Assembly: GCF_002929225.1 (NCBI RefSeq) | Contig: NZ_PISM01000021.1 | Span: 474,265 to 538,264, forward strand | From: Stutzerimonas kunmingensis | Lineage (GTDB): Bacteria; Pseudomonadota; Gammaproteobacteria; Pseudomonadales; Pseudomonadaceae | DNA length: 64,000 nt | Direction: 5' to 3' | Shown here: positions 1 to 9,541 of the stretch, in pieces | Layout: each line of letters opens with the position of its first letter | Numbering within the stretch: the first letter of the stretch is position 1 | Position numbers and translations under genes: made by a program | Notes under the pieces: generated by a model | What the model was told of the DNA's origin: nothing | The model's database searches: none | Seen by the model: only the letters and a program-made list of their open reading frames with translations

Positions 1-58
1 ACTTTAACGATTACCTGTCCAGCCTTTCCTGAGGCCGCAGTACAAGGGGGTGAAACAA

Positions 59-1300
59 TTGAAGAAAAACGTTCTTATCATTGGTGCAGGAGGTGTCGCC
101 AAGGTGGTGGCCCATAAGTGCGCGCAGCACAACGACGAACTCGGTCGTATTGCTATCGCGTCGCGCAACATCTCCAAATGCCAGGCCATCATCGACAGCG
201 TGCAAGCCAAGGGCGGGCTCAAGCAGCCCGGCGAAATCAAGGCCTATGCGTTGGACGCCATGGACGTGGAAGCGACCAAGGCACTGATTCGAGAAACCGA
301 ATCGCAGATCGTCATCAACGTCGGTTCTGCCTTCCTCAACATGTCCGTGCTGCGCGCCTGCATCGACACCGGCGCCGCGTATCTCGATACCGCGATCCAC
401 GAAGAGCCGGGCAAGATCTGCGAAACGCCACCGTGGTATGGCAACTACGAGTGGAAGCACCTGGCCGAGTGCCAGGAGAAGGGCGTCACCGCCATCCTCG
501 GCGTCGGTTTCGACCCGGGCGTGGTCAACGCTTACGCTGCCCTGGCGCAGCAGGAATACTTCGACAAGATCGAGTCGATTGACATCCTCGACGTCAACGC
601 CGGTTCCCACGGCAAGTATTTCGCCACCAATTTCGACCCGGAAATCAATTTCCGCGAATTCACCGGTCAGGTTTACAGCTGGCAGAACAGCCAGTGGACG
701 ACCAATCGCATGTTCGAGGTCAAACGCACCGACGACCTGCCGGTCGTGGGCGCACAGAGCCTCTACCTGACCGGCCACGACGAGGTGCACTCGCTCTCCA
801 AGCACCTCGATGTACCGAACATCCGCTTTTGGATGAGCTTCGGCGAGCACTACATCAACGTCTTCACCGTGCTGAACAGCCTTGGCCTGCTCTCCGAGCA
901 GCCGGTGCGCACCGCCGAAGGCCTGGAAGTGGTACCGCTCAAGGTGGTCAAGGCCGTATTGCCCGATCCCGCCTCGCTGGCGCCGGGCTATACCGGCAAG
1001 ACCTGCATTGGCGATCTGGTCAAGGGCACTAAGGACGGGCAGCCTCGCGAGCTGTTCATCTACAACGTCGCCGACCATGAAGAAGCCTATGTCGAGACCG
1101 ACAGCCAGGGCATCTCCTACACCGCCGGCGTACCGCCGGTTGCCGCCGCGCTGCTGGTAGCGCGTGGCGAGTGGGATGCGCAGCGCATGGTCAACGTCGA
1201 AGAGCTGCCGGCCCAGCCGTTCCTCAAGCTGCTCGATGTGATGGGTCTGCCGACTCGGATCAAGGATGAGCGCGGCGATCGGGCCTGGGATCAGGCTTGA
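59..1300 (+). CDS. Carboxynorspermidine/carboxyspermidine dehydrogenase (saccharopine dehydrogenase family)
   Basis: This is a 413-residue cytoplasmic enzyme of the saccharopine dehydrogenase family. In known relatives it reductively condenses aspartate semialdehyde with a diamine to give carboxy(nor)spermidine, the alternative bacterial spermidine route. The N-terminus shows a Rossmann glycine motif, VLIIGAGGVA, at residues 5-14. I chose the TTG start at 59 because an AGGGGGTG ribosome site sits 7 bases before it; the in-frame GTG at 50 lies inside that site and would add only three residues. The decarboxylase partner is not seen downstream, where a terminator follows. Family assignment is firm; the exact polyamine product is inferred. 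Confidence 0.85.
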   Translation: MKKNVLIIGAGGVAKVVAHKCAQHNDELGRIAIASRNISKCQAIIDSVQAKGGLKQPGEIKAYALDAMDVEATKALIRETESQIVINVGSAFLNMSVLRACIDTGAAYLDTAIHEEPGKICETPPWYGNYEWKHLAECQEKGVTAILGVGFDPGVVNAYAALAQQEYFDKIESIDILDVNAGSHGKYFATNFDPEINFREFTGQVYSWQNSQWTTNRMFEVKRTDDLPVVGAQSLYLTGHDEVHSLSKHLDVPNIRFWMSFGEHYINVFTVLNSLGLLSEQPVRTAEGLEVVPLKVVKAVLPDPASLAPGYTGKTCIGDLVKGTKDGQPRELFIYNVADHEEAYVETDSQGISYTAGVPPVAAALLVARGEWDAQRMVNVEELPAQPFLKLLDVMGLPTRIKDERGDRAWDQA

Positions 1301-1418
1301 TCGGCTGCGCGTCGGCCCTGCTGCGTTAAAAACAGGCTCGGAATGCTCATTTACAGCAGTAAACTCCGCTTCCTCGCCTGTTTTTGCCTTGCATGGCTCT
1401 AGCTCGCTCGATCAGCCC

Positions 1419-1450
1419 AAAGCCCGCCTAAAGGCGGGCTTTGTGTTTTC
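1419..1450 (+). terminator. Rho-independent terminator after the carboxynorspermidine dehydrogenase gene
   Basis: A ten-base-pair stem (AAAGCCCGCC / GGCGGGCTTT) with a four-base TAAA loop is followed by TGTGTTTT. It lies about 120 bases after the stop codon and separates this gene from leuA. Confidence 0.8.
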
Positions 1451-1454
1451 TGGC

Positions 1455-1531
1455 GTAGGGTGGAAAACGCCGAAGGCTTTTCCACCGACGGGGAACGCTG
1501 GTGGAAAACGCTTCGCGGTTTTCCACCCTAC
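1455..1531. repeat. REP-like inverted-repeat element with GTAGGGTGGA ends (copy 1)
   Basis: A 77-base intergenic element starts with GTAGGGTGGAAAACGC and ends with its near reverse complement, closing in TTTTCCACCCTAC. An inner second pair of TTTTCCACC/GGTGGAAAA arms allows a branched fold. A second element with the same ten-base ends lies at 4541-4613. The rest of the 1301-1645 spacer holds the terminator and the leuA leader. Confidence 0.65.
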
Positions 1532-1645
1532 GCTGCAACAACCCAAGCCAAACGCAGCTTCGCCTTCCCGCTTTGTTCATTTCACGCGACAATCCGCGGA
1601 CTACAGCGCCCCCTGAGAGGCGCTCGGCAGCCGTGAGGATTTCCT

Positions 1646-3190
1646 ATGAGCAGCAATGATCGCGTCATCATCTTCGACACCACCCTGCGCGACGGCGAGC
1701 AGAGCCCCGGCGCGTCCATGACCGGTGAGGAAAAGCTGCGCATCGCCCGTGCGCTGGAGCGGCTGAAGGTGGACGTGATCGAAGCGGGCTTCGCCATCGC
1801 CAGCCCGGGCGATTTCGCCGCGGTGAAGCTGGTTGCCGACAACATCAAGGACAGCACCGTGTGCAGCCTGGCGCGCGCTGTCGATGCCGACATCGAGCGT
1901 GCCGCCGAAGCACTGGCCGGCGCCAACTCCGGGCGCATCCACACCTTCATCGCCACCAGCCCGATCCACATGCAGTACAAGCTGCGCATGCAGCCGGACC
2001 AGGTGGTCGAGCAGGCGGTGCGTGCGGTGAAGAAGGCGCGCAGCCTGTGCGCCGACGTGGAGTTCTCCTGCGAGGATGCCGGGCGCTCGGAGATCGATTT
2101 CCTCTGCCGCATCATCGAGGCTGCCATCGACGCCGGTGCGCGTACCATCAACATCCCGGACACCGTCGGCTATGCGATTCCGCACCAGTACGCCGACACC
2201 ATCCGCCAGCTGCTCGAACGCATCCCCAACGCCGACAAGGCAGTGTTCTCGGTGCATTGCCACAACGACCTGGGCCTGGCCGTGGCCAACTCCCTCGCGG
2301 CAGTCGTCGCCGGTGCGCGGCAGGTGGAGTGCACCATCAACGGCCTCGGCGAGCGTGCCGGCAACGCCGCGCTGGAAGAGATCGTCATGGCGATCAAGAC
2401 CCGCCAGGACCTGCTCGATGTGCACACCCGCATCGAGACCGAGCACATCCTCGCCGCTTCGCGCCTGGTGTCGGGCATCACCGGCTTCCCGGTGCAGCCG
2501 AACAAGGCCATTGTCGGCGCCAACGCCTTCGCCCACGAGTCGGGCATCCACCAAGACGGCGTGCTCAAGCACCGCGAGACTTACGAGATCATGTCCGCCC
2601 AGTCGGTTGGCTGGAACGCCAACAAGATGGTGATGGGCAAGCATTCCGGCCGCGCCGCATTCCGTTCGCGTCTGGATGAACTGGGCATCCTTTTGGAAGG
2701 CGACGAGCTGAATGCCGCGTTCGCCCGCTTCAAGGAGCTGGCGGACAAGAAGCACGAAATCTTCGACGAAGACCTGCAGGCGCTGGTCTCCGACACCCTG
2801 GCCGACGAAGCGCCTGAGCACTTCAAGCTGGCCACCCTGGAAGTCGCGAGCAAGACCGGCACCATCCCCGAGGCTAAGCTGGTGCTCAGCGTCGACGGCG
2901 CCGAGCGTAGTGCCCAAGCCCAGGGTTCCGGCCCGGTCGATGCAACCTTCAAGGCCATCGAGGCGATTGCCGATTCTGGCGCCACGCTGCAGCTGTATTC
3001 GGTCAACGCCATCACCCAGGGCACTGACTCCCAGGGCGAGGTCACCGTGCGGCTGGAGAAGGGCGGACGCATCGTCAATGGCAACGGCGCCGATACCGAT
3101 ATCGTCGTCGCCTCGGCCAAGGCTTACCTCAACGCGCTGAACCTGATGCAGGTCGGCGCCAAGGCACATCCGCAGGTGGAAGGCGTTTGA
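1646..3190 (+). CDS. leuA: 2-isopropylmalate synthase
   Basis: This 514-residue enzyme joins acetyl-CoA to 2-oxoisovalerate, the first committed step of leucine synthesis. The metal-binding start of the HMGL-like barrel, [13 protein letters not shown], is at residues 10-22. The second metal motif, SVHCHND, is at 202-208, and the conserved [10 protein letters not shown] lies near 297. The last ~150 residues match the LeuA allosteric dimer domain, where leucine inhibits the enzyme. Length matches the long LeuA type of about 510-520 residues. GTGAGGA upstream of the ATG is a good ribosome site. The stop overlaps the next gene, so the two are probably translationally coupled. Confidence 0.95.
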   Translation: MSSNDRVIIFDTTLRDGEQSPGASMTGEEKLRIARALERLKVDVIEAGFAIASPGDFAAVKLVADNIKDSTVCSLARAVDADIERAAEALAGANSGRIHTFIATSPIHMQYKLRMQPDQVVEQAVRAVKKARSLCADVEFSCEDAGRSEIDFLCRIIEAAIDAGARTINIPDTVGYAIPHQYADTIRQLLERIPNADKAVFSVHCHNDLGLAVANSLAAVVAGARQVECTINGLGERAGNAALEEIVMAIKTRQDLLDVHTRIETEHILAASRLVSGITGFPVQPNKAIVGANAFAHESGIHQDGVLKHRETYEIMSAQSVGWNANKMVMGKHSGRAAFRSRLDELGILLEGDELNAAFARFKELADKKHEIFDEDLQALVSDTLADEAPEHFKLATLEVASKTGTIPEAKLVLSVDGAERSAQAQGSGPVDATFKAIEAIADSGATLQLYSVNAITQGTDSQGEVTVRLEKGGRIVNGNGADTDIVVASAKAYLNALNLMQVGAKAHPQVEGV

Positions 3191-3996
3191 TCAACGAAGC
3201 CCGGCGTCGCGCCTACCTCGACGCCATGCAGGTAGCCAGCTGGCTGCCGCGTACTGAGCTGCCGTTCGCCGCACCGTCGCGGCCGGAGTTGCTGTTGCCG
3301 GTCGCGGCCGAAGCGGAGCCAGAGATTGCCGCTGCACCTGTAGCAGAGGTGTCCGTGGCCGCTCCAGTTGCGGAGCGGTCGGCCGCAGCGCCGGCAGTCG
3401 AGCAGCCGCAAGCGCCGCGCCCACGTATCGCCATGCCGGAACCCAAGCAGCCGGAACCGGTTGCTGCTGCGGCGGTAGAACAGGCGGCCGAACCTGCCAA
3501 ACCCATCGAGCCACCGCCACGTTTCTCGCTGCAGCTGATGCGCGCCGGCAACGTGTTGCTGGTGGTGGAGTTGCCCACCGGCGAATCCTTCCAGAGCCGC
3601 GACCCGGCCTACATCCTGCTCAAGGACCTGCTGCGCGCCGCACGTCTGCCGGACAAGCCGCAGCAGGTCGGCGATGGCGAGCCGATTCGCTGGCCGCTGC
3701 TGAACAAGGGCAGCCTCGACCAAGGTGGAGAAGCCGCGCGTGATTACGTGCAGGGCGTGATGGCCGCCGAGCTGGAAAACATGTGCTGCGATTGCATCTG
3801 GCTGATCGGTCGTCCGGCGCTGCGTTTCGCCGGTGAAGTGGATGTCGACGCCTGCTATCGCGAACTGGCTGTCGAAGGGCTCGGTCGCGCACTGGCGATG
3901 CCCGGCCTGGAACAGCTGATGGAGCAGCCGGCCGCCAAGGCCGAGCTGTGGAAAACCCTGCGCCGCAGCATGCCGCGCTGGCACATAGGTTCATGA
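3187..3996 (+). CDS. holD: Candidate cryptic DNA polymerase III psi subunit (HolD-like)
   Basis: This 269-residue protein has no obvious catalytic motif. Residues ~1-35 are conserved-looking, ~36-115 form a low-complexity Ala/Pro/Glu linker, and ~118-269 form a compact domain. It starts with TTG at 3187, overlapping the leuA stop by four bases. It sits directly upstream of rimI, the position of holD in E. coli and of the divergent psi subunit described in Pseudomonas aeruginosa (the gene just before rimI). The assignment rests mainly on that synteny and on the pseudomonad-like N-terminus, so it is an inference. If right, it bridges the clamp loader and chi to SSB. Confidence 0.55.
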   Translation: MINEARRRAYLDAMQVASWLPRTELPFAAPSRPELLLPVAAEAEPEIAAAPVAEVSVAAPVAERSAAAPAVEQPQAPRPRIAMPEPKQPEPVAAAAVEQAAEPAKPIEPPPRFSLQLMRAGNVLLVVELPTGESFQSRDPAYILLKDLLRAARLPDKPQQVGDGEPIRWPLLNKGSLDQGGEAARDYVQGVMAAELENMCCDCIWLIGRPALRFAGEVDVDACYRELAVEGLGRALAMPGLEQLMEQPAAKAELWKTLRRSMPRWHIGS

Positions 3997-4005
3997 GTAC
4001 GTGTG

Positions 4006-4458
4006 ATGAGTGATGCTGTCAGCTTCCGCCCGATGACCGCGGCGGACATCGAAGCCGTGTTGAAGATAGAGTACGCCGCCTTCAGTCACCCCTGGACGCG
4101 CGGCATCTTCAACGACGCGCTGAGTGCCTACGAGTGCTGGGTGATGTTCGAGGGCGAGCAGCAGGTCGGGCACGGTGTGATCAACCTGATCCTCGACGAG
4201 GCGCACCTGCTCAATATCACCGTCAAGCCGCAGAGCCAGGGCCGCGGCCTCGGTCTGCGCCTGCTCGAGCATCTGATGGAGCGTGCCCGCGAACGCGGCG
4301 GCCGTGAATGCTTCCTCGAAGTACGTGCGAGCAACACCACGGCCTATCGGCTTTACGAGCGTTATGGCTTCAACGAAGTCGGCCGGCGCCGGGCCTACTA
4401 CCCGGCGGCAGATGGGCGTGAAGATGCGCTGGTGATGGCCTGTACGTTGCTGGATTGA
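4006..4458 (+). CDS. rimI: Ribosomal protein S18-alanine N-acetyltransferase
   Basis: A 150-residue single-domain GNAT acetyltransferase that in the RimI family acetylates the N-terminus of ribosomal protein S18. The acetyl-CoA pyrophosphate loop reads QSQGRGLGLRLL around residue 77. The C-terminal half has the family pattern EVRASNTTAYRLYERYGF. An overlapping GTG at 4003 could add one residue; I prefer the ATG at 4006. The gene follows the psi candidate by nine bases and likely shares its transcript. Confidence 0.88.
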   Translation: MSDAVSFRPMTAADIEAVLKIEYAAFSHPWTRGIFNDALSAYECWVMFEGEQQVGHGVINLILDEAHLLNITVKPQSQGRGLGLRLLEHLMERARERGGRECFLEVRASNTTAYRLYERYGFNEVGRRRAYYPAADGREDALVMACTLLD

Positions 4459-4540
4459 TCGCTGCAGGCCGAGGCTCCGGCGGCCGGCAGCTCGCTGCCG
4501 CCCACGTCTCGCAAACCCCGATCTCCGACTGTCGCCGCTC

Positions 4541-4613
4541 GTAGGGTGGATCACGCTTCACCGATCCACCGTGTTCGCGTCAAGGTGGTTGTAAAAGGCG
4601 ACATCCACCCTAC
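4541..4613. repeat. REP-like inverted-repeat element with GTAGGGTGGA ends (copy 2)
   Basis: A 73-base element begins GTAGGGTGGATCACGC and closes with ATCCACCCTAC. It has the same outer ten bases as the copy at 1455-1531 but a different core. It sits between rimI and a convergent minus-strand gene; the rest of the 4459-4695 spacer shows nothing else recognisable. Confidence 0.6.
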
Positions 4614-4695
4614 ATCTACGAAGTCAGTCGAGACCGCCTTATGAGCTCCGGGGCCATGTCGCTTCCGCCTACCGAGTGCGGCAAATGGCTCCGCT

Positions 4696-5238
4696 CTATT
4701 CCCCCGGCCGCTTGTCCCGTCCCGAATCCAGTGGGGCTTCGCCTTCCAGTTCTTCGTCCGACAGCACACTGTCGTCCTCGCGCAGTACCGCATCGCCACC
4801 GCTGAGGCCGGTGTCTTCGTCGCCATTGGCGGGGCCGTCCCAGGGTTTGCCGTCAAGCGGGTCGTAGCGGCCGAGTTCGGCCTCGTCGAGATCCACATCG
4901 GCGCCGATTTCATGCTCGGAAACCACGCTCAGGTCCTGATCGGCCGGCTCGCCATGGCCGCGTTCGCTCGGCGAGCGTGCGCCGTCCTCGGGGATCAGCG
5001 TTTCCGGTGCCATGTCGTCCATCGTGGTCTCGCCATCCGGGACTTCACCCGCGGTCATGCCTGCTTCGGCGGCGCGTTCGGCGGAGAACTCGTCGGCCAC
5101 CTGTTCACCGGGCACTTCGTCGCCGATGCGGCCCTTGCGCTCGTCACGGCGCTGATCGAAATCGAGCTGTTCGATGGAGCCCATGCGGTCTTCGGTGTTG
5201 TCGATTTCCGTTGGGGTGTAGGGTTTTTGATCGCTCAT
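4696..5238 (-). CDS. Acidic low-complexity protein (annotated in pseudomonads as HPr-related or serine kinase/phosphatase)
   Basis: A 180-residue, very acidic protein with no hydrophobic core, signal peptide or catalytic motif, so probably disordered. The N-terminus MSDQKPYTPTEIDNTEDRMG and the stretch FDQRRDERKGRIGDEVPG are typical of a pseudomonad-restricted family. That family is loosely called a phosphotransferase HPr-related protein or serine kinase/phosphatase in databases. I see nothing supporting either activity. The GGAGACGATC leader before the ATG is a good ribosome site. It is convergent with rimI and divergent from otsB. Confidence 0.75.
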   Translation of the reverse strand: MSDQKPYTPTEIDNTEDRMGSIEQLDFDQRRDERKGRIGDEVPGEQVADEFSAERAAEAGMTAGEVPDGETTMDDMAPETLIPEDGARSPSERGHGEPADQDLSVVSEHEIGADVDLDEAELGRYDPLDGKPWDGPANGDEDTGLSGGDAVLREDDSVLSDEELEGEAPLDSGRDKRPGE

Positions 5239-5418
5239 GATCGTCTCCTGTCAGAACGTCGGTCATGCAGGTTGTGACCCGGCTGCCCTGGGAAGATTCA
5301 GGGCTGTCGGCTGGCCGATAACGCCATTCGGGTCCATCCTTTCCTGCGGCCGTAGATGCCTGAGCGTCTTGAGAAAAAGGGGACGAACCACCGCGCGTGA
5401 TCCGGAGTCCTACTCTGC

Positions 5419-6195
5419 ATGAATGATCAAAACGACCAACCCGCGCCAGAGCCTCGGCGCTACGCCTTCTTCTTCGATGTCGACGGAACGCTGGCTGAGA
5501 TTCAGCCCCGACCGGAACTCGTCTTCATTCCACCGGCCACCCTCGCGGCCCTGGAACGCCTGCATGCCAGCGGCATTCCCGTCGCCGTGATCTCCGGCCG
5601 ACCGCTCGTGCAGCTCGATGCGCTGCTGGCGCCCTTGCAGCTTCCCGCCGCTGGCGTCCACGGTGCCGAGCGCCGTGATGCCACGGGTGAGCTGCGCAAT
5701 CTGGCACTCGACAATCAGGCGCTGGCGCGCATCCAGCGTGAGTTGCAGCAGGCCTGCAGCGAGCATCCCGGCCTGCACCTGGAGAACAAGAGCGTCGCCT
5801 TTGCCCTGCATTTCCGTCAGGCGCCGGAGCTGGAGGAGGTTGCCCGCACACTCGCCGAAGACTTCGTCCAGCGTTACGCCGAGGTACTGACCCTGCAGCC
5901 CGGCAAGTGCGTGTTCGAACTCAAGCCCCGCGGCGCGAGCAAGGGCGAGGTGATCCGCGCCTTCATGCAGGAAGCGCCGTTCGCCGGCCGCACTCCCGTG
6001 TTCCTTGGCGACGATCTCACCGACGAAGCCGGCTTTGCCGCCGTCAATGCGCTCGGCGGTCGATCCATCAAGGTCGGCGACGGCCCCAGCGAGGCCCGCG
6101 AACGGGTGGCGTCGGTGGCTGCCGTAGGCAGCTGGATCGAAGCGCTGCTGAACGAACCCGGTGTGCCGGCCGAACCCAGAATAAAACCCGACTAG
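5419..6195 (+). CDS. otsB: Trehalose-6-phosphate phosphatase
   Basis: A 258-residue HAD-superfamily phosphatase that removes phosphate from trehalose 6-phosphate. HAD motif I is DVDGT at residues 20-24, with the nucleophile and acid aspartates D20 and D22. Motif II is ISGRP near 58, and the final metal-binding motif is GDDLTDE at 197-203. It is the first gene of an otsB-otsA pair with only 16 bases between them. The pair makes the osmoprotectant trehalose from UDP-glucose and glucose 6-phosphate. The 5239-5418 spacer must hold divergent promoters; I could not place them. Confidence 0.93.
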   Translation: MNDQNDQPAPEPRRYAFFFDVDGTLAEIQPRPELVFIPPATLAALERLHASGIPVAVISGRPLVQLDALLAPLQLPAAGVHGAERRDATGELRNLALDNQALARIQRELQQACSEHPGLHLENKSVAFALHFRQAPELEEVARTLAEDFVQRYAEVLTLQPGKCVFELKPRGASKGEVIRAFMQEAPFAGRTPVFLGDDLTDEAGFAAVNALGGRSIKVGDGPSEARERVASVAAVGSWIEALLNEPGVPAEPRIKPD

Positions 6196-6211
6196 AGCGA
6201 GATTTACTGCC

Positions 6212-7627
6212 ATGAGCCGTTTAGTAGTGGTTTCCAACCGCGTGGCGCCAATCAAACCGGGCAAGGTAGCCGCCGGAGGGCTGGCCGTCGGTGTCTACGA
6301 TGCGCTGCGCCAGGCCGGTGGCATCTGGTTCGGCTGGAGCGGCGAGATCAATGCAACGCCAGCCATCAATACCGAGGAAGTGGGCAACATCACCTATGTC
6401 ACGCTGCCGCTGAACAAGCGTGACTACGATCAGTACTACCGCGGCTTCTCCAACAACACGCTGTGGCCGATTTTTCACTATCGCATCGACTTGGCGCGCT
6501 ACAGCCGCGAAGAGTACGACGGCTACCGGCGGGTCAACGGCATGCTGGCCGAAAAGCTCAAGCCGCTACTCAAGCCCGACGACATCATCTGGATTCACGA
6601 CTACCACCTGATCCCGTTCGCCGAGGCCTGCCGGCAGCTGGGCATTCGCAACCGCATCGGCTTCTTCCTGCACATCCCGTTTCCCGCACCGGAAATCCTC
6701 ACCGCCATCCCGCCGCACAACGAGCTGCTGAAGACCCTCTGCTACTACGACCTGATCGGCTTCCAGACCGACACCGACCGCCTGGCCTTCCAGGACTACA
6801 TCACCCGCGAAGTGCGCGGTGTGATCGAGCCGGACGGCAGCTTGACCGCCTACGGGCAGAACTTCCGCGCCGGGGTGTACCCGATCGGTGTGGTGCCGGA
6901 CGAAATCCAGAAACTTGCCGAAGGCTACAAAGGCCGAGCCCATCCCATGCGCCGGGCGAGCGACGCGACGCGCCAGACCATCATCTCGGTCGACCGCCTG
7001 GACTACTCCAAGGGCCTGGTGGAACGCTTCCGCGCCTACGAAGAGTTTCTCGACCGCTATCCCAAACACCGCAACAACGTCGAATTCCTGCAGATCGCAC
7101 CGACCTCGCGCTCCGACGTGCGCACCTATCAGCACATCCGCGAACAACTCGAAAGCCAGGCCGGGCACCTCAACGGGCGCCTCTCCGATCTCGACTGGAC
7201 GCCACTGCACTACCTCAACAAGAGCTACGACCGCCGCGTGCTGATGGGCCTGTTCCGCACCGCCGACGTTGGCTTCGTCACGCCGCTGCGCGACGGCATG
7301 AACCTGGTCGCCAAGGAATACGTCGCCGCGCAGGACCCGGAAGATCCCGGCGTGCTGGTGCTGTCGCGCTTCGCCGGCGCCGCACGCGAGCTGACCTCCG
7401 CGCTGATCGTCAATCCGTACGACTGCGTCGGCATGGCGGAAGCGCTCGACCGTGCCCTGAGCATGCCGCTGGCCGAGCGCAAGGACCGCTACGAGCACCT
7501 GATGCGCGCCATTCGTGCCGCCGATCTGGATGCCTGGCGTGACAACTTCATGCGTGACCTGCGCTCGTTCGTCTCCCAGCCCAGCACCACGGTCATCGAA
7601 ACGGAAGAACTCGTCGAGCCAGATTGA
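6212..7627 (+). CDS. otsA: Alpha,alpha-trehalose-phosphate synthase (UDP-forming)
   Basis: A 471-residue glycosyltransferase of family GT20 that makes trehalose 6-phosphate for OtsB. Visible family motifs are the N-terminal [13 protein letters not shown] loop near 20-32, WFGWSGEI, the [10 protein letters not shown] segment near 128, [11 protein letters not shown] near 262 and the UDP-sugar binding segment [14 protein letters not shown] near 358. Length matches E. coli OtsA. Co-transcription with otsB is likely from the tight spacing. Confidence 0.95.
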   Translation: MSRLVVVSNRVAPIKPGKVAAGGLAVGVYDALRQAGGIWFGWSGEINATPAINTEEVGNITYVTLPLNKRDYDQYYRGFSNNTLWPIFHYRIDLARYSREEYDGYRRVNGMLAEKLKPLLKPDDIIWIHDYHLIPFAEACRQLGIRNRIGFFLHIPFPAPEILTAIPPHNELLKTLCYYDLIGFQTDTDRLAFQDYITREVRGVIEPDGSLTAYGQNFRAGVYPIGVVPDEIQKLAEGYKGRAHPMRRASDATRQTIISVDRLDYSKGLVERFRAYEEFLDRYPKHRNNVEFLQIAPTSRSDVRTYQHIREQLESQAGHLNGRLSDLDWTPLHYLNKSYDRRVLMGLFRTADVGFVTPLRDGMNLVAKEYVAAQDPEDPGVLVLSRFAGAARELTSALIVNPYDCVGMAEALDRALSMPLAERKDRYEHLMRAIRAADLDAWRDNFMRDLRSFVSQPSTTVIETEELVEPD

Positions 7628-7636
7628 ACGCCCGCG

Positions 7637-7673
7637 CGAGCCGGCCTTGCTTGTCAAAGGCCAGGCCGGCTCG
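7637..7673 (+). terminator. Possible terminator hairpin after otsA
   Basis: An 11-base arm CGAGCCGGCCT pairs with AGGCCGGCTCG across a 15-base loop, ten bases after the otsA stop. There is no U-run, so it may act as a stabilising hairpin rather than a terminator. Confidence 0.35.
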
Positions 7674-7707
7674 TAAGGTGCGGGGCCGAACCATAGGGAC
7701 AACGTAG

Positions 7708-8352
7708 ATGAGCGAGCTGGAACCGCTGTTCGAGAACAACGCCCGCTGGGCCGAGGCCATCAAGGAAGAAGACCCCACCTTCTTCGAGAAACTGTCTAAG
7801 CAACAGGCGCCGGAATACCTGTGGATCGGCTGCTCCGATGCCCGCGTGCCCGCCAACGAGATCGTCGGCCTGTTGCCGGGCGATCTCTTTGTTCATCGCA
7901 ACGTCGCCAATGTCGTGCTGCACACCGACCTCAACTGCCTGTCGGTCATCCAGTACGCGGTCGACGTGCTCAAGGTCAAACACATCCTCGTCACCGGCCA
8001 CTACGGCTGCGGTGGCGTGCGCGCCTCCATGCGTGACGACCAGCTGGGCCTGATCGACGGCTGGCTGCGCAGCATCCGCGACCTCTACTACGAGCATCGC
8101 GTGCACCTGTCCAAGCTGGCCAGCGAAGAGGAGCAGGTCGACCGCCTCTGCGAGCTCAACGTCATCCAGCAGGTCGCCAACGTCAGCCACACCACCATCG
8201 TCCAGAACGCCTGGCACCGCGGCCAGCCGCTGGCCGTGCATGGCTGCATCTACGGCATCAAGGATGGCCTGTGGAAGAACCTCAACGTCACCGTCAGCGG
8301 GCTCGATCAGCTGCCGTCGCAATACCGCCTGCGTCCGCTGCGTAACGCCTGA
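7708..8352 (+). CDS. can: Beta-class carbonic anhydrase
   Basis: A 214-residue cytoplasmic zinc enzyme interconverting CO2 and bicarbonate. The beta-class signature CSDARVP places the zinc cysteine at C42 with the D44/R46 dyad. HYGCGG supplies H98 and C101. Length matches E. coli Can (about 220). The stop codon overlaps the start of the next gene, a DMT transporter, suggesting joint translation although no functional link is obvious. Confidence 0.93.
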   Translation: MSELEPLFENNARWAEAIKEEDPTFFEKLSKQQAPEYLWIGCSDARVPANEIVGLLPGDLFVHRNVANVVLHTDLNCLSVIQYAVDVLKVKHILVTGHYGCGGVRASMRDDQLGLIDGWLRSIRDLYYEHRVHLSKLASEEEQVDRLCELNVIQQVANVSHTTIVQNAWHRGQPLAVHGCIYGIKDGLWKNLNVTVSGLDQLPSQYRLRPLRNA

Positions 8353-9251
8353 TGAACAGCCGCCACGCCCCGGCATTCGCCGGTCTGCTCATCGCTGTGC
8401 TCTGCTGGAGCGGCAACGCGCTAGTGGCACGTGCCTTCTATGACCAGATCCCGCCGCTGAGTCTGTCATTCTGGCGCTGGGTGCTGGCCACCACGCTGCT
8501 GTTGCCCTTCGTCGCCAAAGGCATCTGGACGCACCGCGCCACCTTGCGTGCCGCCGGCTGGCGCCTGCCGGTGATCGCCGCGCTCGGCATCGCCAGTTAT
8601 AACTCGCTGCTCTACACCGCCGCGCAAAGCACCGAGGCGATCAACCTGACACTGGTGAATACCTGCCTGCCGCTGGCAACCTTCATCGGCGCGGGTTTTC
8701 TGCTTGGTGAATGGCCATTGCGGCGCGCCTGGTTCGGCATGTCCGTGGCGGCGGCGGGGCTGCTCTACCTGATCAGCCGTGGCAGCTGGCAGACCTTTGC
8801 CAGCCTGTCGTTCAAGGCTGGCGACCTCATCATGCTGCTCGCCGTGCTGGTGTGGGCGCTGTACACGCTGCTGCTGCGGCGCTGGTCCGGTTTCCTCACT
8901 GTGCCACCGCTGGTGCTGCTCGGCGTGCTGATGCTGCTGGGCGTGCCGCTGATCCTGCCGTTCTACCTGTACGAACTGAGCCGGGTAGGGGGCTTCGCCG
9001 CCACACCGGCCAACCTCGGCGCCATCGGCTACACCGCCGTGTTCGCCTCGCTGATCGCCTACCTCGCCTGGAACCACGGCGTAAAAGTCGTCGGCGCCGC
9101 CAAGGCCGCCATGGCCAGCTACCTGATGCCCGTCTTCACCGCACTGCTCGGCTGGCTGCTACTCGGCGAGGCCCTGCAACCCTTCCACTGGATCGGCGGC
9201 ACCCTGATCTTCGCCGGCCTGCTGCTGGCCACGCGGCCGTCATTTCGCTAG
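8352..9251 (+). CDS. EamA/DMT-family transporter
   Basis: A 299-residue inner-membrane protein with about ten hydrophobic segments arranged as two EamA repeats, the drug/metabolite transporter fold. Typical features are the N-terminal LLIAVLCWSGNALVARAF segment and the C-terminal repeat ending IGGTLIFAGLLLA. The substrate cannot be read from sequence. It overlaps the carbonic anhydrase stop by one base. Confidence 0.85.
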   Translation: MNSRHAPAFAGLLIAVLCWSGNALVARAFYDQIPPLSLSFWRWVLATTLLLPFVAKGIWTHRATLRAAGWRLPVIAALGIASYNSLLYTAAQSTEAINLTLVNTCLPLATFIGAGFLLGEWPLRRAWFGMSVAAAGLLYLISRGSWQTFASLSFKAGDLIMLLAVLVWALYTLLLRRWSGFLTVPPLVLLGVLMLLGVPLILPFYLYELSRVGGFAATPANLGAIGYTAVFASLIAYLAWNHGVKVVGAAKAAMASYLMPVFTALLGWLLLGEALQPFHWIGGTLIFAGLLLATRPSFR

Positions 9252-9336
9252 CGGCGCCCCACATGGCGCATCCTAGGCGCCATGGACCGTTCGTAACTAA
9301 CCGTTTGAAAAGGATAAAAAATCTGCGGAGCCAGGG

Positions 9337-9365
9337 TTGACAGCCCAAACCGACCAGAGAATAAT
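9337..9365 (+). promoter_or_regulatory. Promoter of the tRNA-Met gene
   Basis: TTGACA at 9337-9342 and AATAAT at 9360-9365 are separated by 17 bases. A GC-rich discriminator GCGCGCC follows, as in stable-RNA promoters under stringent control. The tRNA starts 11 bases after the -10 box. Confidence 0.7.
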
Positions 9366-9376
9366 GCGCGCCACTT

Positions 9377-9453
9377 GGCTACATAGCTCAGTTGGTTAGA
9401 GCGCAGCATTCATAATGCTGATGTCCCAGGTTCAAGTCCCGGTGTAGCCACCA
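9377..9453 (+). tRNA. tRNA-Met (elongator, anticodon CAT)
   Basis: This 77-base gene folds as a full cloverleaf. GGCTACA pairs with TGTAGCC in the acceptor stem. The D-arm is AGCTCAGTTGGTTAGAGC, the anticodon arm CAGCA-TTCATAA-TGCTG, and the T-loop GGTTCAAGTCC. CCA is encoded. The elongator form is indicated by close similarity to E. coli metT and by the paired first acceptor base. Its 3' half is the attachment site of the prophage that follows. Confidence 0.95.
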
Positions 9454-9457
9454 GACA
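9408..9457 (+). other. attL of the filamentous prophage (3' part of tRNA-Met)
   Basis: Fifty bases from the anticodon loop through the CCA end plus GACA are repeated exactly at 20854-20903. Because the tRNA 5' half is intact only here, this is the tRNA-reconstituting side of the insertion. Confidence 0.85.
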
Positions 9458-9463
9458 AAACAA

Positions 9464-9491
9464 GGGGTTAGCGAAAGCTAGCCCCTTTTTT
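9464..9491 (+). terminator. Terminator after tRNA-Met
   Basis: GGGGTTAGC, loop GAAA, GCTAGCCCC, then six T residues. The same hairpin design, with altered arms, follows attR at 20909-20936, so this segment is duplicated on both sides of the prophage. Confidence 0.85.
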
Positions 9492-9541
9492 GTTTGTGCC
9501 GGTGACTACAAAGTGACTACGGCTAGACTACAGGCCGCTTT

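Noticed and set aside
1601..3169. A 522-codon open frame opposite leuA
   Set aside because: It is the mirror of a GC-rich real gene, has no recognisable domain and no ribosome site.
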